A DNA stretch of 64,000 bases from Lunularia cruciata (taxonomy: Eukaryota; Streptophyta; Marchantiopsida; Lunulariales; Lunulariaceae). The notes beneath the pieces are model-generated. The model saw only the letters and a program-made list of their open reading frames with translations. It ran no database searches and was not told where the DNA came from. Below are positions 12,501-24,707 of this stretch, in pieces (the stretch's first letter is position 1; each line of letters opens with the position of its first letter). The DNA is taken from positions 69,626,001 to 69,690,000 of the forward strand of contig OX419757.1 in NCBI GenBank assembly GCA_948567375.1, given 5' to 3'. The translations under genes were made by a program, and so were the position numbers.

Positions 12501-15500
12501 CATCTCCATAATTACTAATAATTATCAATTCTTTTATTATTTATTCTTGAGATTTTTGAGATCCATACCTTAACTTTAAGTATAAGTGTATTCTTTAACT
12601 TTTTGTGTGTCCACTTTGATCTTCAAAACATATTTCAGCACTATATTACTATAATGTTTTAGCATGCTATATATATAATCTTGTTAATGTTACATCATAT
12701 TTTTATACATAAGTAAATGAAGCTTGTCCATGTGATTGGACCTTCGATTAAGGTTCAAACTCATGTTGGAATGCTCTTTTTGAGATCTTAAGCATGTTTT
12801 AAGATTGCCCATGTAGCTATAAACTATTTAAACATTTTTATTTTTAAACAATAATGAATATTTTTTAGGAGACAAATGATAGGTCAAATGTCAGAATCAT
12901 GCATATAGCACTCTTTGACATCTTAATCGTGAATTTAAGAATGGATTTAAGACATTCAATATTTTTTCTATTTATTTAATTTATATTAAACTTGTGTCGG
13001 TAGCTATAAAATTTGCAAGAATTACTTTCTAGACAAGGATGATTAATTCTCAACAGAAAGATGATCATTTTGTAAATAGGAATCATGGGGATAGCACATT
13101 TTGATGTCTTCATTTTGAAATTCAAAAAGGATTTCACAAAATAATATTTTCACATAATTCTTTAAAGACCAAAATACATCTAAATATACTGAAGGAAACC
13201 AACATAAAGTTAAAAGAATCAAGAAAATTTGCATTTTAGTGCTTCAAATTTGATTGCAGCTTTACAACTAACAAACCCAAGTATATATTATACACATTTC
13301 TAAGTTCAATTAAATCTCTCATTCAAGACAAAATGTTTTATAAACCTTCAATGTTACATTTCTTACACAAGAGTTACTTTATATTTGAATATTATACATT
13401 CTTACAACATCGTTTTATGTTGAAGGTTAAATGATCAAATGCATTAATACATAATAAAATTTTATATACAATTTTAATTTCAATTTAATGCAAATTGTAC
13501 TTATATAGACATTGATGTCATTGCTCTTATGTATATCAATTAAGTTATAAAAGTGTATAGGATACAACTAGTACTATCACTTTCAACACATAAGATACAA
13601 ACACACATTAGTGTAAGTGACATTAGATAATATGAAAGATAGTAGAATAGAAATCAAAATCATAAAAATGTGTTTGTTTGTATGGGATTGTCATGTAGTC
13701 ATATAAAATTCTTATAAAAGTACAATACAAGTTGTTGCGTCAAGTGATGTGAATATGTAAAATATATTAATAGAAATTTAAACGCATTCATTGTTATTTA
13801 TTTACTATAACATATTTATTTGTTGAGATATAATATTAAAATGAGCCTTAAAATAAAACTTATTAAGAGCATGTACTTCTAATTTTTAAAACTTAAAACT
13901 TGGTTTATTGAACTAATAAAAGCATCCAATTCAAAGTAATTTGTTTGAAAGCTCTCCACATGCAGTTCCAATAAAAAGATGGATGCTTAAGATTGATTTG
14001 AAACAAATCTATAATTAATCACCCTTCATTTTTTAACATATTCAAATTAGATATAAAACATAATAAAAACTACTTTTTTTTATCAATGTTGATGTTTGAT
14101 TGAGTCAAATTAACAATAAGCCTCGTGTATTATTACATTGAAGTTCTAGTAAAGATTACATCTATATGTCATAAGTTTATCTTTATTCATTCCCAAGGAT
14201 TCTCAAGGATATATCTATATCATGTATGTATATTTATGTAATTAATTAGTCACTTAATTTACTTTGTTTTTAAGGAAAAAGTAAAACAATAGGAATTAGG
14301 AACATACTATTGTGTTGTTTAACACTTGGAACCATAAAATAGTTCTATAACTCCAATGGTTAACAACCTATCATTTAATTATTAAAGAAACGGTATACTG
14401 TATCTAAAGTAACAAAAAAAGTTTATTCTCTCAAAGAAAATGTACTCTTTAATCCTCATATGAAGTATCTACTCCTTTTATCTTAAATTTTTTTCCAATC
14501 TACTTTCACAAACATAATTAGAATATGTTTTATGTTAGAAGATGTTTCCATTTCTTGTTAATATCCGTTTCTATTTTCTTTAGATATATAGAAGTATAGA
14601 TATATCAAAAACTAATATTAAATATTTTAATATTGTTTTCCCATTTTATTCTAGTCATTTTTAATTCCTAAGTGGAATTTTATTTGAAGCTAATATCAGC
14701 AAACAATATTATATTTACAAGATAGGAAAAATGGATTTTTTATGATATGAATGACTTAAGGATAAGGTATTGGACTTTGAATTGCTAAAGGAAGCACATA
14801 AGAAAGATTCATTGTATTTGGAGAAAGAATAATAAAAGTAGGTTTGAATTTACTTAAACCTACCAACTAATAGATAAACAATATAAAACAACCATGCATA
14901 ATATGAATAATGTTAGATAAATTACCTAATTAAGAATATTACATGCAATCTATGAATGCTTGTAGTGGACTTATGGTGATATTATTGTTAATAATAATTC
15001 AAAATGCAATTTCAAGAAAAATAGAATCAATTTCATACAAAAGTGTACAAATACATCTTGAATAGATTCATTGCATATGGAACCACATTATATTCAATTA
15101 CTCTTATACCGTGCAAAATAAAGCTGATTGATATCTTATATTATTGCTTACTAAAATCTTGAATTTGAGAAGATTGATCAACCAAATTGAAGTAAATTCT
15201 TTGCTTCAATAAAGAGAAAGAAGAATTTTGTGCAAAATGAAATAAATTCTTAGTTTTAAAGAATATTATATTGTAGATATATCATCCTTCATATCAGATG
15301 AATTACACACCATAAAGAAATGGAGCACGTGCTGTTTTTTGTAAGGTTGGATTGGGTATGGAATACTATTGGCTCAAGAGTTGATTGGTGAAAAGAACAA
15401 CAAATGGATTAACTCCATAATATATTTGTATTGTATAGTAGCAATATATTGAGATGCAAGCATAGGAAAAAAGTATAATGCTTCCTTGTAATCATGTTTC

Positions 15501-17131
15501 ATCCATAATTTAAAGATCATGGTGTACCATTATGATCATTGTCAGGTGGGTTAATCCTATCCCGCAAACAAGAGTAGAGGATGCTATAGGGACACATAAG
15601 TGCAAAGACACTTCCGGTTTGGATGGCAGTAATGTGCTCTTGAAATTGTATATAGCCAATGATCCCATTGTAATCTATGTGTAATTTACAGTAATTGTCT
15701 TGGGCATAGATCTTGTAGCAATCCTTGATTGAACGTTTGATAGAGTTGACCCGTAGACACTTATCCCAAGAATTGGCTCATAGGGTTGTCCCTCTATAAG
15801 CAACTTGGTTTCCTTGGTTGTCACCCTCCAGGTGAGTTAAGAAATGCTATAAGCAATGTTGGTGACACTTTAAGATCTAAACAAGCATGCAAGGAGCACA
15901 ATAAGTAGCATCAATTTACACATAACACACATTTTTTATAAACAAAACAAGAAAAAATGAAATTGGCACACAAACCATTGATAGATAGGATGGTTTCTTA
16001 TAACATTCTCTGCTCGGCAAATCCGCAACATGTACTCTTACAACCATAACTCGTATTCACTTTAATTTGTGGACTCAATGATTGTATAAGTCCCTTTGCC
16101 ACTCAATAACATTCACTCAGTCCCAACAGGTTTCTCTTATGTAGAAAGAACATGAACCCCAACCTCTCACCATATGATTATAGAGAAGAAAAAGTTACTT
16201 TATATGGTGGATGAACCTCCACTAAGTGGCTTGAGCTCCCTTATATACTAACAACCTACCCCTAATATTGATTATACTACAGTAGTTGTATCCTCTTTAA
16301 TTACCACTATTAATGCAAATTAGCTCCTAACCATTCATATCTAATAGATTACAAATTTGACATCACAAAAGCATCATCTTTGCTTTACTTACCTACCTTA
16401 TTACTTCTTGTAGTGTATGTTTCCATAAGGTGCATTTCCTTTACTAGTATACAATCTGTAGAGGAGTTCTCCTACAACTCCACTACTTTGCTTGTAGGTG
16501 GCTATGTTGCACATGTTGTAGATGGTCTTCTTGTTTCAACTAAAATTCTTCTTGGAGAGAACAAATCCCACACACATCATGCTCCTTTTTGCTCATTGAT
16601 CATAACTGATAGATAAAGTATTAATAATAGATTTAAGAAAAAGCAAAGCATATATCATAGTTATTATAGAAGTGTATTATATAATTTTCATCTCTTCATT
16701 ATGATCTTTAAAGAAAATCACTATAATTTATTGTAAGGATCAAATTTTTAACACCATTTGAGATATGGAGAAAAGAAAAGAAAAGAAAGTGCTAACACTT
16801 ATGATAAATAAGGATTAGGAAGCCATTGATTTGTTAGTAAATATATCACCTCACTTTGGGTAGGATAACTTATATTGCATCTTTTCTTACTACACGTGAA
16901 CCTTTATACAAACAACCTTGCAAACCTCAATTTTTGCACAATATTGCAATTGCTTTTCATACTAAGTTCAAGATAATACTAGATAGCTGCATAAATTCAA
17001 TTTCATCAATTTAGTATTACAAGAAAGCATACTTATAAGGTTTTTGTGATGATGAAGAAAACCTCTAGTATGATACTCTTATGCCTCTTCAAAAAGAAAA
17101 ATTGTACAAACTTAAAACAACAATGTGCAAG
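9501..17131. other. Very AT-rich gene-poor block
   Basis: About 7.6 kb of AT-rich DNA in which I recognise no gene, RNA gene or intact transposon domain. Open frames are short (up to 89 codons at 11366-11635) and hydrophobic or low-complexity, as expected by chance. Parts of 15.5-16.3 kb have more balanced composition and read in broken minus-strand frames, so they may be an old coding relic that I cannot identify. Confidence 0.5.
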
Positions 17132-17573
17132 TGTAAAGACAAAGTGGAAAAGATTAAAGGAGAGAAATAGAAGAATGGAACAAAAGAGTGGAAGACCATC
17201 TTACAACTCTCAAGTGATGGAAAATTCAAATACCTAGCCTAAGTTTGGGCTTTAGTATTTATAGGGAAAACATACAACTCTCTTGGGAAGCTTCCAAGGT
17301 AACTTTATTCTAGAAGCCTCCTTCTTGGAGTGCAAGCTAAGCTAGCTAAGAAGCTTCAAAGTAAACTTCCTTGTAAAAATTGGTAACTTGGCATGCAAGT
17401 TAAGCTGGATGGGAAACTTCCTCCTAAAATCTGCCTACTTGGCATACACATTACTTGATACTTGGAAGGTATCAAGACGCTTCATGGATGCCTCTAGAAT
17501 ATTTTAGAATTCTTGGCTAATTTGCTAACTTACTAAACTCAACTAACTTAATTTCTAACTCCATATTATTACA
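17132..17573 (-). mobile_element. LTR copy B (minus orientation)
   Basis: About 442 bp. Read on the minus strand it begins TGTAATAATATGGAGTT, carries the Ser/Lys-independent LTR landmarks shared with copy A (gcttagcttgcac subrepeats, a CTATAAATA box around 17255-17265) and ends near ...tctttaca. It pairs with copy C as the 3' LTR of a minus-strand element. I could not find matching target-site duplications at the outer ends of B and C. Confidence 0.75.
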
Positions 17574-17999
17574 TATCCTTTGATTGCGAGTTGGTGACAT
17601 CCTCATTGCTAAGAAGTCTTCAAAAACTTGGAGGCCGCTTGAGCATTCTGGAGGTGAGAAAGAGGTTTCCATGTGGCATCATGAAGAGAATACCCTTTCC
17701 CAAGGACCTTATACTCCCAATGTCATTGGTGGCCATGTTGGATGTCACAACATGCAAGTATACAATCAACTTTGTATTCTTCATGATCAGTGGTAGGGAT
17801 GGGAGGAGGAGGCAATTGGATATGAGTGGAAGAGGGATATAGATTAAAAACAACACATATGACTAGGTAAGATAAGATAGTATGCAATAAGAGAAATGAT
17901 ATGAGTAACATCAAATAGACTTATCTAATTATGAGCAAGTTTATGAAATTGGGCATCAAATGGGAGAGAGAGGTTATAAGAAGAAAAAATGACCCAATC

Positions 18000-18770
18000 A
18001 TCTAGTTGAAAGATGAGATTTTGATGATGCTAATTAACATATTGCTTTTGCTGAATGAGAAGATGAGACTTGGATTGGTGTCAAAATTTAGATAACATGG
18101 ATAAGAAGGTGGAAGTATGAAGAAAGTGAGATGGCAAGGGAGCAAGAAGGGAATCTAAAACCAATGGGTCTTGCCCAAAATTAAGGAAGAAAGAGAGAAC
18201 TTGGTGCTTGCATATCCAAATTATTGTAGGTGAACTTGGCAACTACAAGATAAGTATCCTAGTTGGTATTCACATATTCTAAGGTGAAATTTCTGCATTT
18301 GGTTTGCCCATTAGTTTGAGGATGGCCATATATAAAGCAATTTTAGTGTTGAGTAGCTTGAAGAACACTTGCTAAAATTTATTTTAGCAAGTGTTCTTCA
18401 AGTAAGTAGTAGCAAGTTAGCAAGTGTTAGTAAGGATCATGGTCAAATATGAGAACATTGGGCATCCCAGGATGCTTGAAGACATTATCAAAGTAAATAT
18501 GGGCCAACATTGGAGCATCCACTATATTAGAGTATGGTGCCAAATGAATTTGCTTGCTAAGCTTGTTAAAGAGCAACACAATTCTTGTATTACCATGGTT
18601 TGTCTTTGGTAAGGACGTGATGAGATCTAAGCTCACATGTTCTCTTCAAGAAAATAAGATTAAGAGTGGTTGGAGTAGTTTGCTTGAGTTTTGGTCAATG
18701 AATTTGTTGCATAGGCAACTCTCACAAGATAAAAAAAGTCACAAACTTCACATGCATGTTTGACCACCAC
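18000..18770 (-). pseudogene. Ty3/gypsy integrase fragment
   Basis: The minus-strand frame at 18636-18427 reads MSLDLITSLPKTNHG and later VFKHPGMPNVLIFDHDP. This matches the start of the gypsy integrase catalytic core (first Asp in the DLI/DFI motif, second Asp in the SDRDP-like motif). Upstream, the remnant CNKFIDQNSSKLLQPL resembles the zinc-finger-to-core linker of gypsy integrases. Stops and frame changes separate the parts, and the third acidic residue is not in an open frame, so the enzyme is dead. Confidence 0.8.
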
Positions 18771-18830
18771 CATTAATGCTATAAAGTACCCAAGGTCTTG
18801 TCTGCTCCAATTTATTGTGTAATTAGTAAA

Positions 18831-19127
18831 TCATGTGCTTGAAGTGGCACCAAATGTAGATCTCCCATAGTTAGAATATAGACACAATTCTTGCAAGATA
18901 AAAGCATATCTTTGATTGAGTTGATATTGATATAGATCCTGATATTGATACTCTTGTTGCCCAAGCTTCTTTTGTGCTAGTTGAGCAGATTCATTTAAGT
19001 GGAAATGATCATGCAGACTGTGATAAATCATGAACAGAACATCTCTTATGAACATATCATCCAAGCTGGTTGACCATAACAAGTCAGGAAAATGCATGAA
19101 ATAATCACATTGTAGTAGTCTCAACAT
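18831..19127 (-). other. Unidentified open frame between integrase and LRR relics
   Basis: A 98-codon minus-strand frame containing LRLLQCDYFMHFPDLLW and a Gln/Tyr-rich tail. The first part could be the decayed end of the adjacent leucine-rich repeats, but I cannot show it. It is inside the defective LTR element, and independent coding function is unlikely. Confidence 0.3.
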
Positions 19128-19259
19128 ACTTAGTGCTAGGAATTGTGCCTATTGAAGAGCCTCCAAAAGATCCTCAGATTCTCACTTGCCACTATTACAC
19201 TTCTAAGAGATATGAGTTGTACAATGGACGTGACTTGAGTTGCCAAACATGCATCCACA

Positions 19260-19980
19260 TACACATATTTTAGATCATGGCTGCCTCAGAGAGTCAAGCA
19301 TAGTCTTCACACCTACCCACCCTTCAATATGTAAGTGGGTTAAATGAGAAAGTTGTCCTACAGAGTCAGGTATATTCTTGGGTGATATACATCCTTATAT
19401 AACCAATATCTTTAGAGCTGCATTGTTTCCTATAGATCATGGTAAGTTCTTAAGAGCTTTGCACTCAATTATCACAAGGCTTTTGAGTGTAATTGCTTGT
19501 CTTAAAGACGTCATGTCTGGCATATGGCTTAAAGGATCACACTATTTTATTCTTAGGTTTGTTAGTGCTGGCATTTTCCATAGTAAGTTGAGGAGATGCA
19601 CAAAGTTCTCACCCATCGAACATTAACTCCTTTAGACATGTCAGGTGTCTAAGGCTTGTTGGTAGACTAGCAAAAGGCCATAACTCTTGAACATACCAGC
19701 TGTCCAAGACACTTGAGTACTTTACAACTGTTTCAAGTACAAAGCTTTGGATGATTCAACTTCTAGGAAGTGGGGTATTAGTTATATTCATAAGCGAGAA
19801 ACACTCTTTTATGCAAATGAACTGGAAGAGATGTGAGTTGCCCTAAGGAATCAGGTAGGTTCTCAAGGGCCTTACACTTGGCTGCTTTGAGATATGTCAG
19901 CGTGATGAGTTCTCCCAAGGACTTGAGTAAATATCTCAATCTTTGATTGATCCATTGAGTTTGCTCTACCCAAAACTATC
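19260..19980 (-). pseudogene. Leucine-rich-repeat relic of an NLR-type gene
   Basis: Minus-strand translation shows repeated units of the plant LRR pattern: CKALENLPDSLGQLTSL near 19900-19820, LPTSLRHLTCLKELMF near 19660-19615, CKALKNLP-stop-SIGNNAALKIL near 19460-19410, and NIPDSVGQLSHLTHLHIEGW near 19370-19310. The L-x-x-LP-x-S-(I/L)G-x-L-x-x-L spacing is that of TIR/NB-LRR resistance-protein repeats. Stops and frame changes interrupt it, and no NB-ARC or TIR domain is seen nearby. It lies between LTRs C and B in the same orientation as the element, suggesting a captured or invaded host fragment. Confidence 0.75.
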
Positions 19981-20538
19981 ACTATAACTTGGCCACTTCA
20001 TTTAATTTTCTCAAAGCCAAGGGAATCTATCCTTCTTCATCCACAAGATTTATGGCTTCAAATAACATTTACAATCAAATACAAAATTCTCCATTACACT
20101 TGATAGATTCTTATTGTCAAACTCTTTTTGCTTTGGAAATTGGACTCAATCTTCTCTTTCTAAAAATGCTACTCTTTCTACATGCTTTGTTATTGACTAT
20201 TAGGATCTCTCTCTTCCAACAATCAAGTAAGGTGCTCAATCTATTATTGCATAACAAGGATAACTTTGTGTATCGCCACCATGACTATTACTCTGCCAAC
20301 CTACTTACTTGTAATTATCTAAGTTAACACATATGAGAAACATGTCTATTGCTCCTTGTAAGTTACAATTGGTAGAATCAATGGTCCATAAGATAAGGTG
20401 ATCACATTTAAAAAATTTACCCAAACATGAAATGGTGAATTATGTGAAATGATTGACATAGAAATCCTAATGATTTAGAGAAAATTTATTTGGTAGTCCA
20501 TAGATTCTATCCACCCTATTCCTTCTTTCATACCAATT

Positions 20539-20946
20539 CATAAGATAAAGAAAAGAAACAAGACAATGGAAGACAAGAGTGGAATATCACATTCAACTCT
20601 CAAGTGAGAGAAATTCCAAATACCTAGCATGAGCGTGGGCTTTGGTATTTAAAGGGAAAATATACAAGGCTCTTGAGAGGCTTCCAAGGATAATTTATTG
20701 TAGAATTCTTTTTCTTGTAGTAAAAGCTAAGCTAATTGGGAAGCTTTGATCTAAAAACTATACTTTGCATGTAAGCTAAGCTATACAAGAAGCTACCCAC
20801 TTGGCATACATATTTCTCAATAATTGGAAGGTACCAAGAAGCTTCATAGAGGCTTCTAGAACATTCACAGAATTTCTTTGCTAATTTGGTCTATTTGCTA
20901 ACTCATTAGCCTATAATAACTCACATGCTAACTCCATATTATTACA
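20539..20946 (-). mobile_element. LTR copy C (minus orientation)
   Basis: About 408 bp. On the minus strand it begins TGTAATAATATGGAGTTAGC and contains the family landmarks (aagctt-rich subrepeats, a tttaaatacc TATA-like box near 20650, aggtatttggaatttc). It is followed by attggtatgaaagaagg, which resembles an initiator-Met tRNA primer-binding site in its first seven bases. It is taken as the 5' LTR of the minus-strand element ending with copy B. Confidence 0.75.
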
Positions 20947-22740
20947 CAAATATTAGTTCAATTGTGTAATAATTTGGAAAGAACCAATTGGTCTCACAAC
21001 AATATAAGTTGGAGTTGATCAAAAACAATATAAAATGTCACAATGATTACTATCTACTGCTTAGTATTTAAACTCTAGGGTAGAGTCATTTTGAGAAGAG
21101 GCTAATGTCACCTCACCAAGAAAACTAAAAAAGTCTAATAATTAGAAGTAATTATGCTCACTATAAATCTAATCCAAACTTTTTCTTGAATGTGATGGCT
21201 CATTTTTAGTGAAGGTCACTTTACCTCAAATTTCACTCTCTTCCTCTTGTACAATTGGATTTTGGATTAATATTATTGAGACAATCATCCGTATTTAGAT
21301 TCTTGTTTGCATCCCAGTTCTTGTTTGCATCACAAAGCTTATATGATATCAATAGCACTATGAAGTACTACAAGAAATATCCTAGAATGCACAAACAAAG
21401 AGGGAGTAGGATCCTCCAAGTGTCCAATCATCTTGACAACTATGACAATGAAGTAACATTCAATTCTTCATAGAAAACACTATAACATAGGCTTGTGCAT
21501 GTATGATTTTTTGTATATATAACTTGGTATTATAATTAGTTGAAGATATTGTTTATATGGAGTTTAACCAAGCTTCTATATCACTCATAATTAACTAGAT
21601 TTAGTCATAGTCAAGATAGAGAGTACTCTACTTAGGAGGAAGGTGAAAGAGTGAGCATCACTATTTTGAATTCTAATATTGACTATTGACTTTTTATTAT
21701 TCTTGGATGTTTGGTTCTGCAATAGAGTTAGAATTTTTATGTCCTCTAGCTTTTTTGTTTGGATTTTTCTAGTCAAAGGATAACCAATGTGAAAAAATCC
21801 TTGACTTAGTTATTGGGTCAAGATAAAATTACATGCTTAGTGGATTATACCCATGAGTTTGGATATTACCTTAGACTTTTGAATTTATATTACATTTTTC
21901 CTAGTAATTTGAGTTATTTTGATACTTAGTAACTTTGGTGTGTAACTATTTCACAAGTATATAAACTAGAGGCAAGGAAGTACTCATTATCATTCCATTT
22001 GCATCTATCTTTCTCTCATTAAGTTCTTTAGCGAGTAATGACTTTAGTCTTGGAGGTACCTTGGAGGTGTGTGATGGATTTTTGATTCTTTGCCTTCTTA
22101 GTATACGGTGTGCTACCTAAATAGCCATTAGAGGTTTATTTTTCACAAGAGTCTTGAATAGATCATGTTGCTTAATCGTACAATCTCATGTTACTTTAAG
22201 ATACCCATGTGTTTGGCAGTCTATTACTATATTGTCCTTGACCTTTGCAAAGCTCCTAAAGATTAATATTCTAGTTCCACAACAAATGATTCCACTCACT
22301 CAAGTACTTTAGCTCTTATGTCAAGATTCTTCACTTCTACTCAATTAAGCATACAATCATTCATACAAGGCATAGATGAGTATACATAGACCAACTCAAT
22401 TGTCTTGATGGTATAAACTTCATTTACTAGAAAAGAAGGACATATCAAATGAATATGGTGAACATCAGGCCAACAATTTTTATACATTTCCTACTTAGCT
22501 TAGAAAGAAATCCAATGGCCAAAATGTCTTAGAGATCTTCTAATCACATATCTTCCTCATTAATCCTATCTTTATTGTATCTTAATCTAATCTAAAGTAG
22601 GCATGGTTCACATGGAATGGCTTCCTTAGTCTCTTGTCTTTACCACCATTTTGTCTTGTAGGTGTCTACAAAAGATTGTGTTTGACTAAGTTTGACAAGT
22701 ATGTACATGTATAAAGAACCTTGTGTTATGATCACAAGGT
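20947..22740. other. AT-rich spacer
   Basis: No gene, RNA gene or recognisable transposon domain. Short open frames only. Confidence 0.5.
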
Positions 22741-22759
22741 CCATCCCATATTGTAATAT

Positions 22760-23039
22760 CAATAGCTAGACATATGATCTAGAGCTAAAATTTGGTTTGG
22801 TAACATTTGAGAGGATGTTATACATGATGTACTAAGTAGATTAGACAGAGGTATCACCAAAAGAGTACATCTACTAATAGGTCAAAAATTGAAACATGCT
22901 TGAAGACTTTAGAATCAATAGCTAGATATATGATCTAAAGGTAGAATTTGGGTTGGTGATATCTGGAAGGATGGTACACATAATGGATGAAGTAGATTAG
23001 GTAGAAGGTATCACCAAAAGAGCACTTTCTACTAATAGT
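22760..23039. repeat. 156-bp direct duplication
   Basis: Two diverged copies begin caatagctaga at 22760 and 22916 and both contain gtatcaccaaaagag and tactaatag at matching positions. The sequence after it (23350-23480) has a tatataataag element and LTR-like pyrimidine-rich text, so the duplication may sit inside an old solo LTR. That last point is inference. Confidence 0.7.
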
Positions 23040-23535
23040 GCAGAAACCAAAATAGGCCTAAATGGATGAATTAGGCCTCAAAATATGCAGATTCACCCCA
23101 ATAGAGGAAAAGCTGGCCTTCCCTTCCCCTTGATTTGTCTCACGGAGAGCTTTCCAATGGTACCTTACCCACGTGATTTTAAGATTTGTACAAGAAGATT
23201 CCCTAAAAGATTCCCTATAGTCAAAGCCTGTTCGACCAACCAGATGGGACCCAAATTGACATGTCACCCATCCAAGCAAGTAATCTAAGGGTGGAGCTTA
23301 CCTATAGGTCACCTATCTATGTACCTAATCCTATTGTGGAGCATCCTTGGAGGAGATCCCCTTTGGGCTATATAATAAGGAGAAGGTGCTCCCTTGAGGC
23401 ACCAAAGTTTGAGTGTGAAACCTATGTTTTTCTCTTTTGTGTTTCTCTACTATCTTCAGAATATTACACATACTAACTATGAGATGTATCATAATATTTC
23501 TTTATTGAGTGAATTTTTGATTGTATTGTATGAAG

Positions 23536-24340
23536 TTAATTGATGATTGTTTGTACAAGGTCATTACTTGTTTGCTTCACAATTTGATGGTACTTGCAAC
23601 AAACTACCCTCTCCTTTGCATATTTGGATGAGCTCTTTGAGCTCCTCCTTGTGACCACCAACTTCTTGTATAAAATTGGTTTGCATTTCATGGAACTTGG
23701 AGGTGGTGTGGGCAAGCAGCTTGACATAGAACATCTTGAGTTGGTCTTTTGTATAGATCTTTCTCTCCAATGCATCAATTTGCATCTTGAGGTCCTTCAA
23801 TTTCATATGATGTGGGTATTTAATTGTTATTCATTCCAATTGCTTAAGAAGTTAAGTAGTAGTATGCTCTAACATTATGAGTAGACATGCTCATTTTTTC
23901 TCCAAGTTTGAATCCTCACTTTGGAGCTCTACAATCACTTCATCACAAACGTTTGCCTTTAGCTCATCTTCCTTCTCCTTTTGATGCTTCAGGCTTGTAG
24001 TGAGTTCCACACAAAGGTCTATAATCTCTTTGTCATTCTTATAGCATGCTTTGGTTGCAACGATCTTGATCCATGCTTCTTCCAACTCCATCTATATTGA
24101 CACCACTTCTTTATCTTATGCTTGTATTTGGTCAACTTGTCTTGTTTGTTGTTGGAACACCTTATTGTTGAGATTATTGATATTTGCTTTCATCTTCTAT
24201 AAGATTGTCTTGTTCTTCTTCCACCATGCTATCTTGTCCGTTGGTATTTCTCCAATATCTGGTCTTTCTCTTGAGAATGATCTCAATCTCAAGCTTTTCC
24301 TTGATCCTTGGCACACAATTGAGCCAACTGGTGTAGATGT
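23536..24340 (-). pseudogene. Coiled-coil, gag-like retroelement relic
   Basis: Two consecutive minus-strand frames (24091-23891 and 23806-23564) are rich in Lys, Glu, Leu and Gln with heptad-like spacing, for example LKMQIDALERKIYTKDQL. They are separated by stops. The region abuts LTR copy D but reads in the opposite direction. No zinc knuckle or enzyme motif is visible. It is probably a transposon-derived coiled-coil segment; the family is unknown. Confidence 0.4.
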
Positions 24341-24348
24341 TGTATGAG

Positions 24349-24707
24349 TGTTATTATAAAAATATGGAGTTTAGCAACAAAAGTAGTAGGGCTAACAAAG
24401 TAGCAAATAAGACAAATTAGCCTAGTATACTCTAGAAGTATATAGGAATTTTCTTGGGAAGCTTCATGGCTAGCTTAGCTTGCATCTCAAGTAAGTAAGC
24501 TTCTTGAGAAGCTTCCTAAGTAACTTGGCTTGCACTCCAAGAAAGTGGCTCAAAGAAACTTCTTGAGAAGCTTCTCAAGAGCCTTGTATGATGCTTATAA
24601 ATATAAGAGCCGAAGCTCATGCTATGCATTTGGAGTTTTCCCTCATTCAAGTGTTTCAATGTGAGCGTCCATTCTCCTATTTCTCTCCTTGATCTTGGTC
24701 TTTTACA
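24349..24707 (+). mobile_element. LTR copy D (plus orientation)
   Basis: About 359 bp starting tgttattataaaaatatggag and ending near ...ggtcttttaca, with a TATAAATA box at 24597-24604. It is the closest relative of copy A but has two internal subrepeats (24472, 24522) instead of three, which accounts for most of the length difference. It is followed by attatggtatgg, similar to the sequence after copy C and possibly a degenerate primer-binding site. Copies A and D could be the ends of one large element with B-C nested in between. Confidence 0.78.

Larger units (their letters stand above)
17574..20538 (-). mobile_element. Internal region of a defective Ty3/gypsy-like element
   Basis: About 3 kb between LTRs C and B, too short for a complete gag-pol. 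From the 5' side (high coordinate): an LTR-adjacent stretch with a primer-binding-site-like attggtatgaaag at about 20525-20540, an NLR-type leucine-rich-repeat relic (19.26-19.98 kb), an unidentified open frame (19127-18831), and an integrase relic (18.0-18.77 kb). I see no reverse transcriptase or RNase H. The element could not move by itself. Confidence 0.6.
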
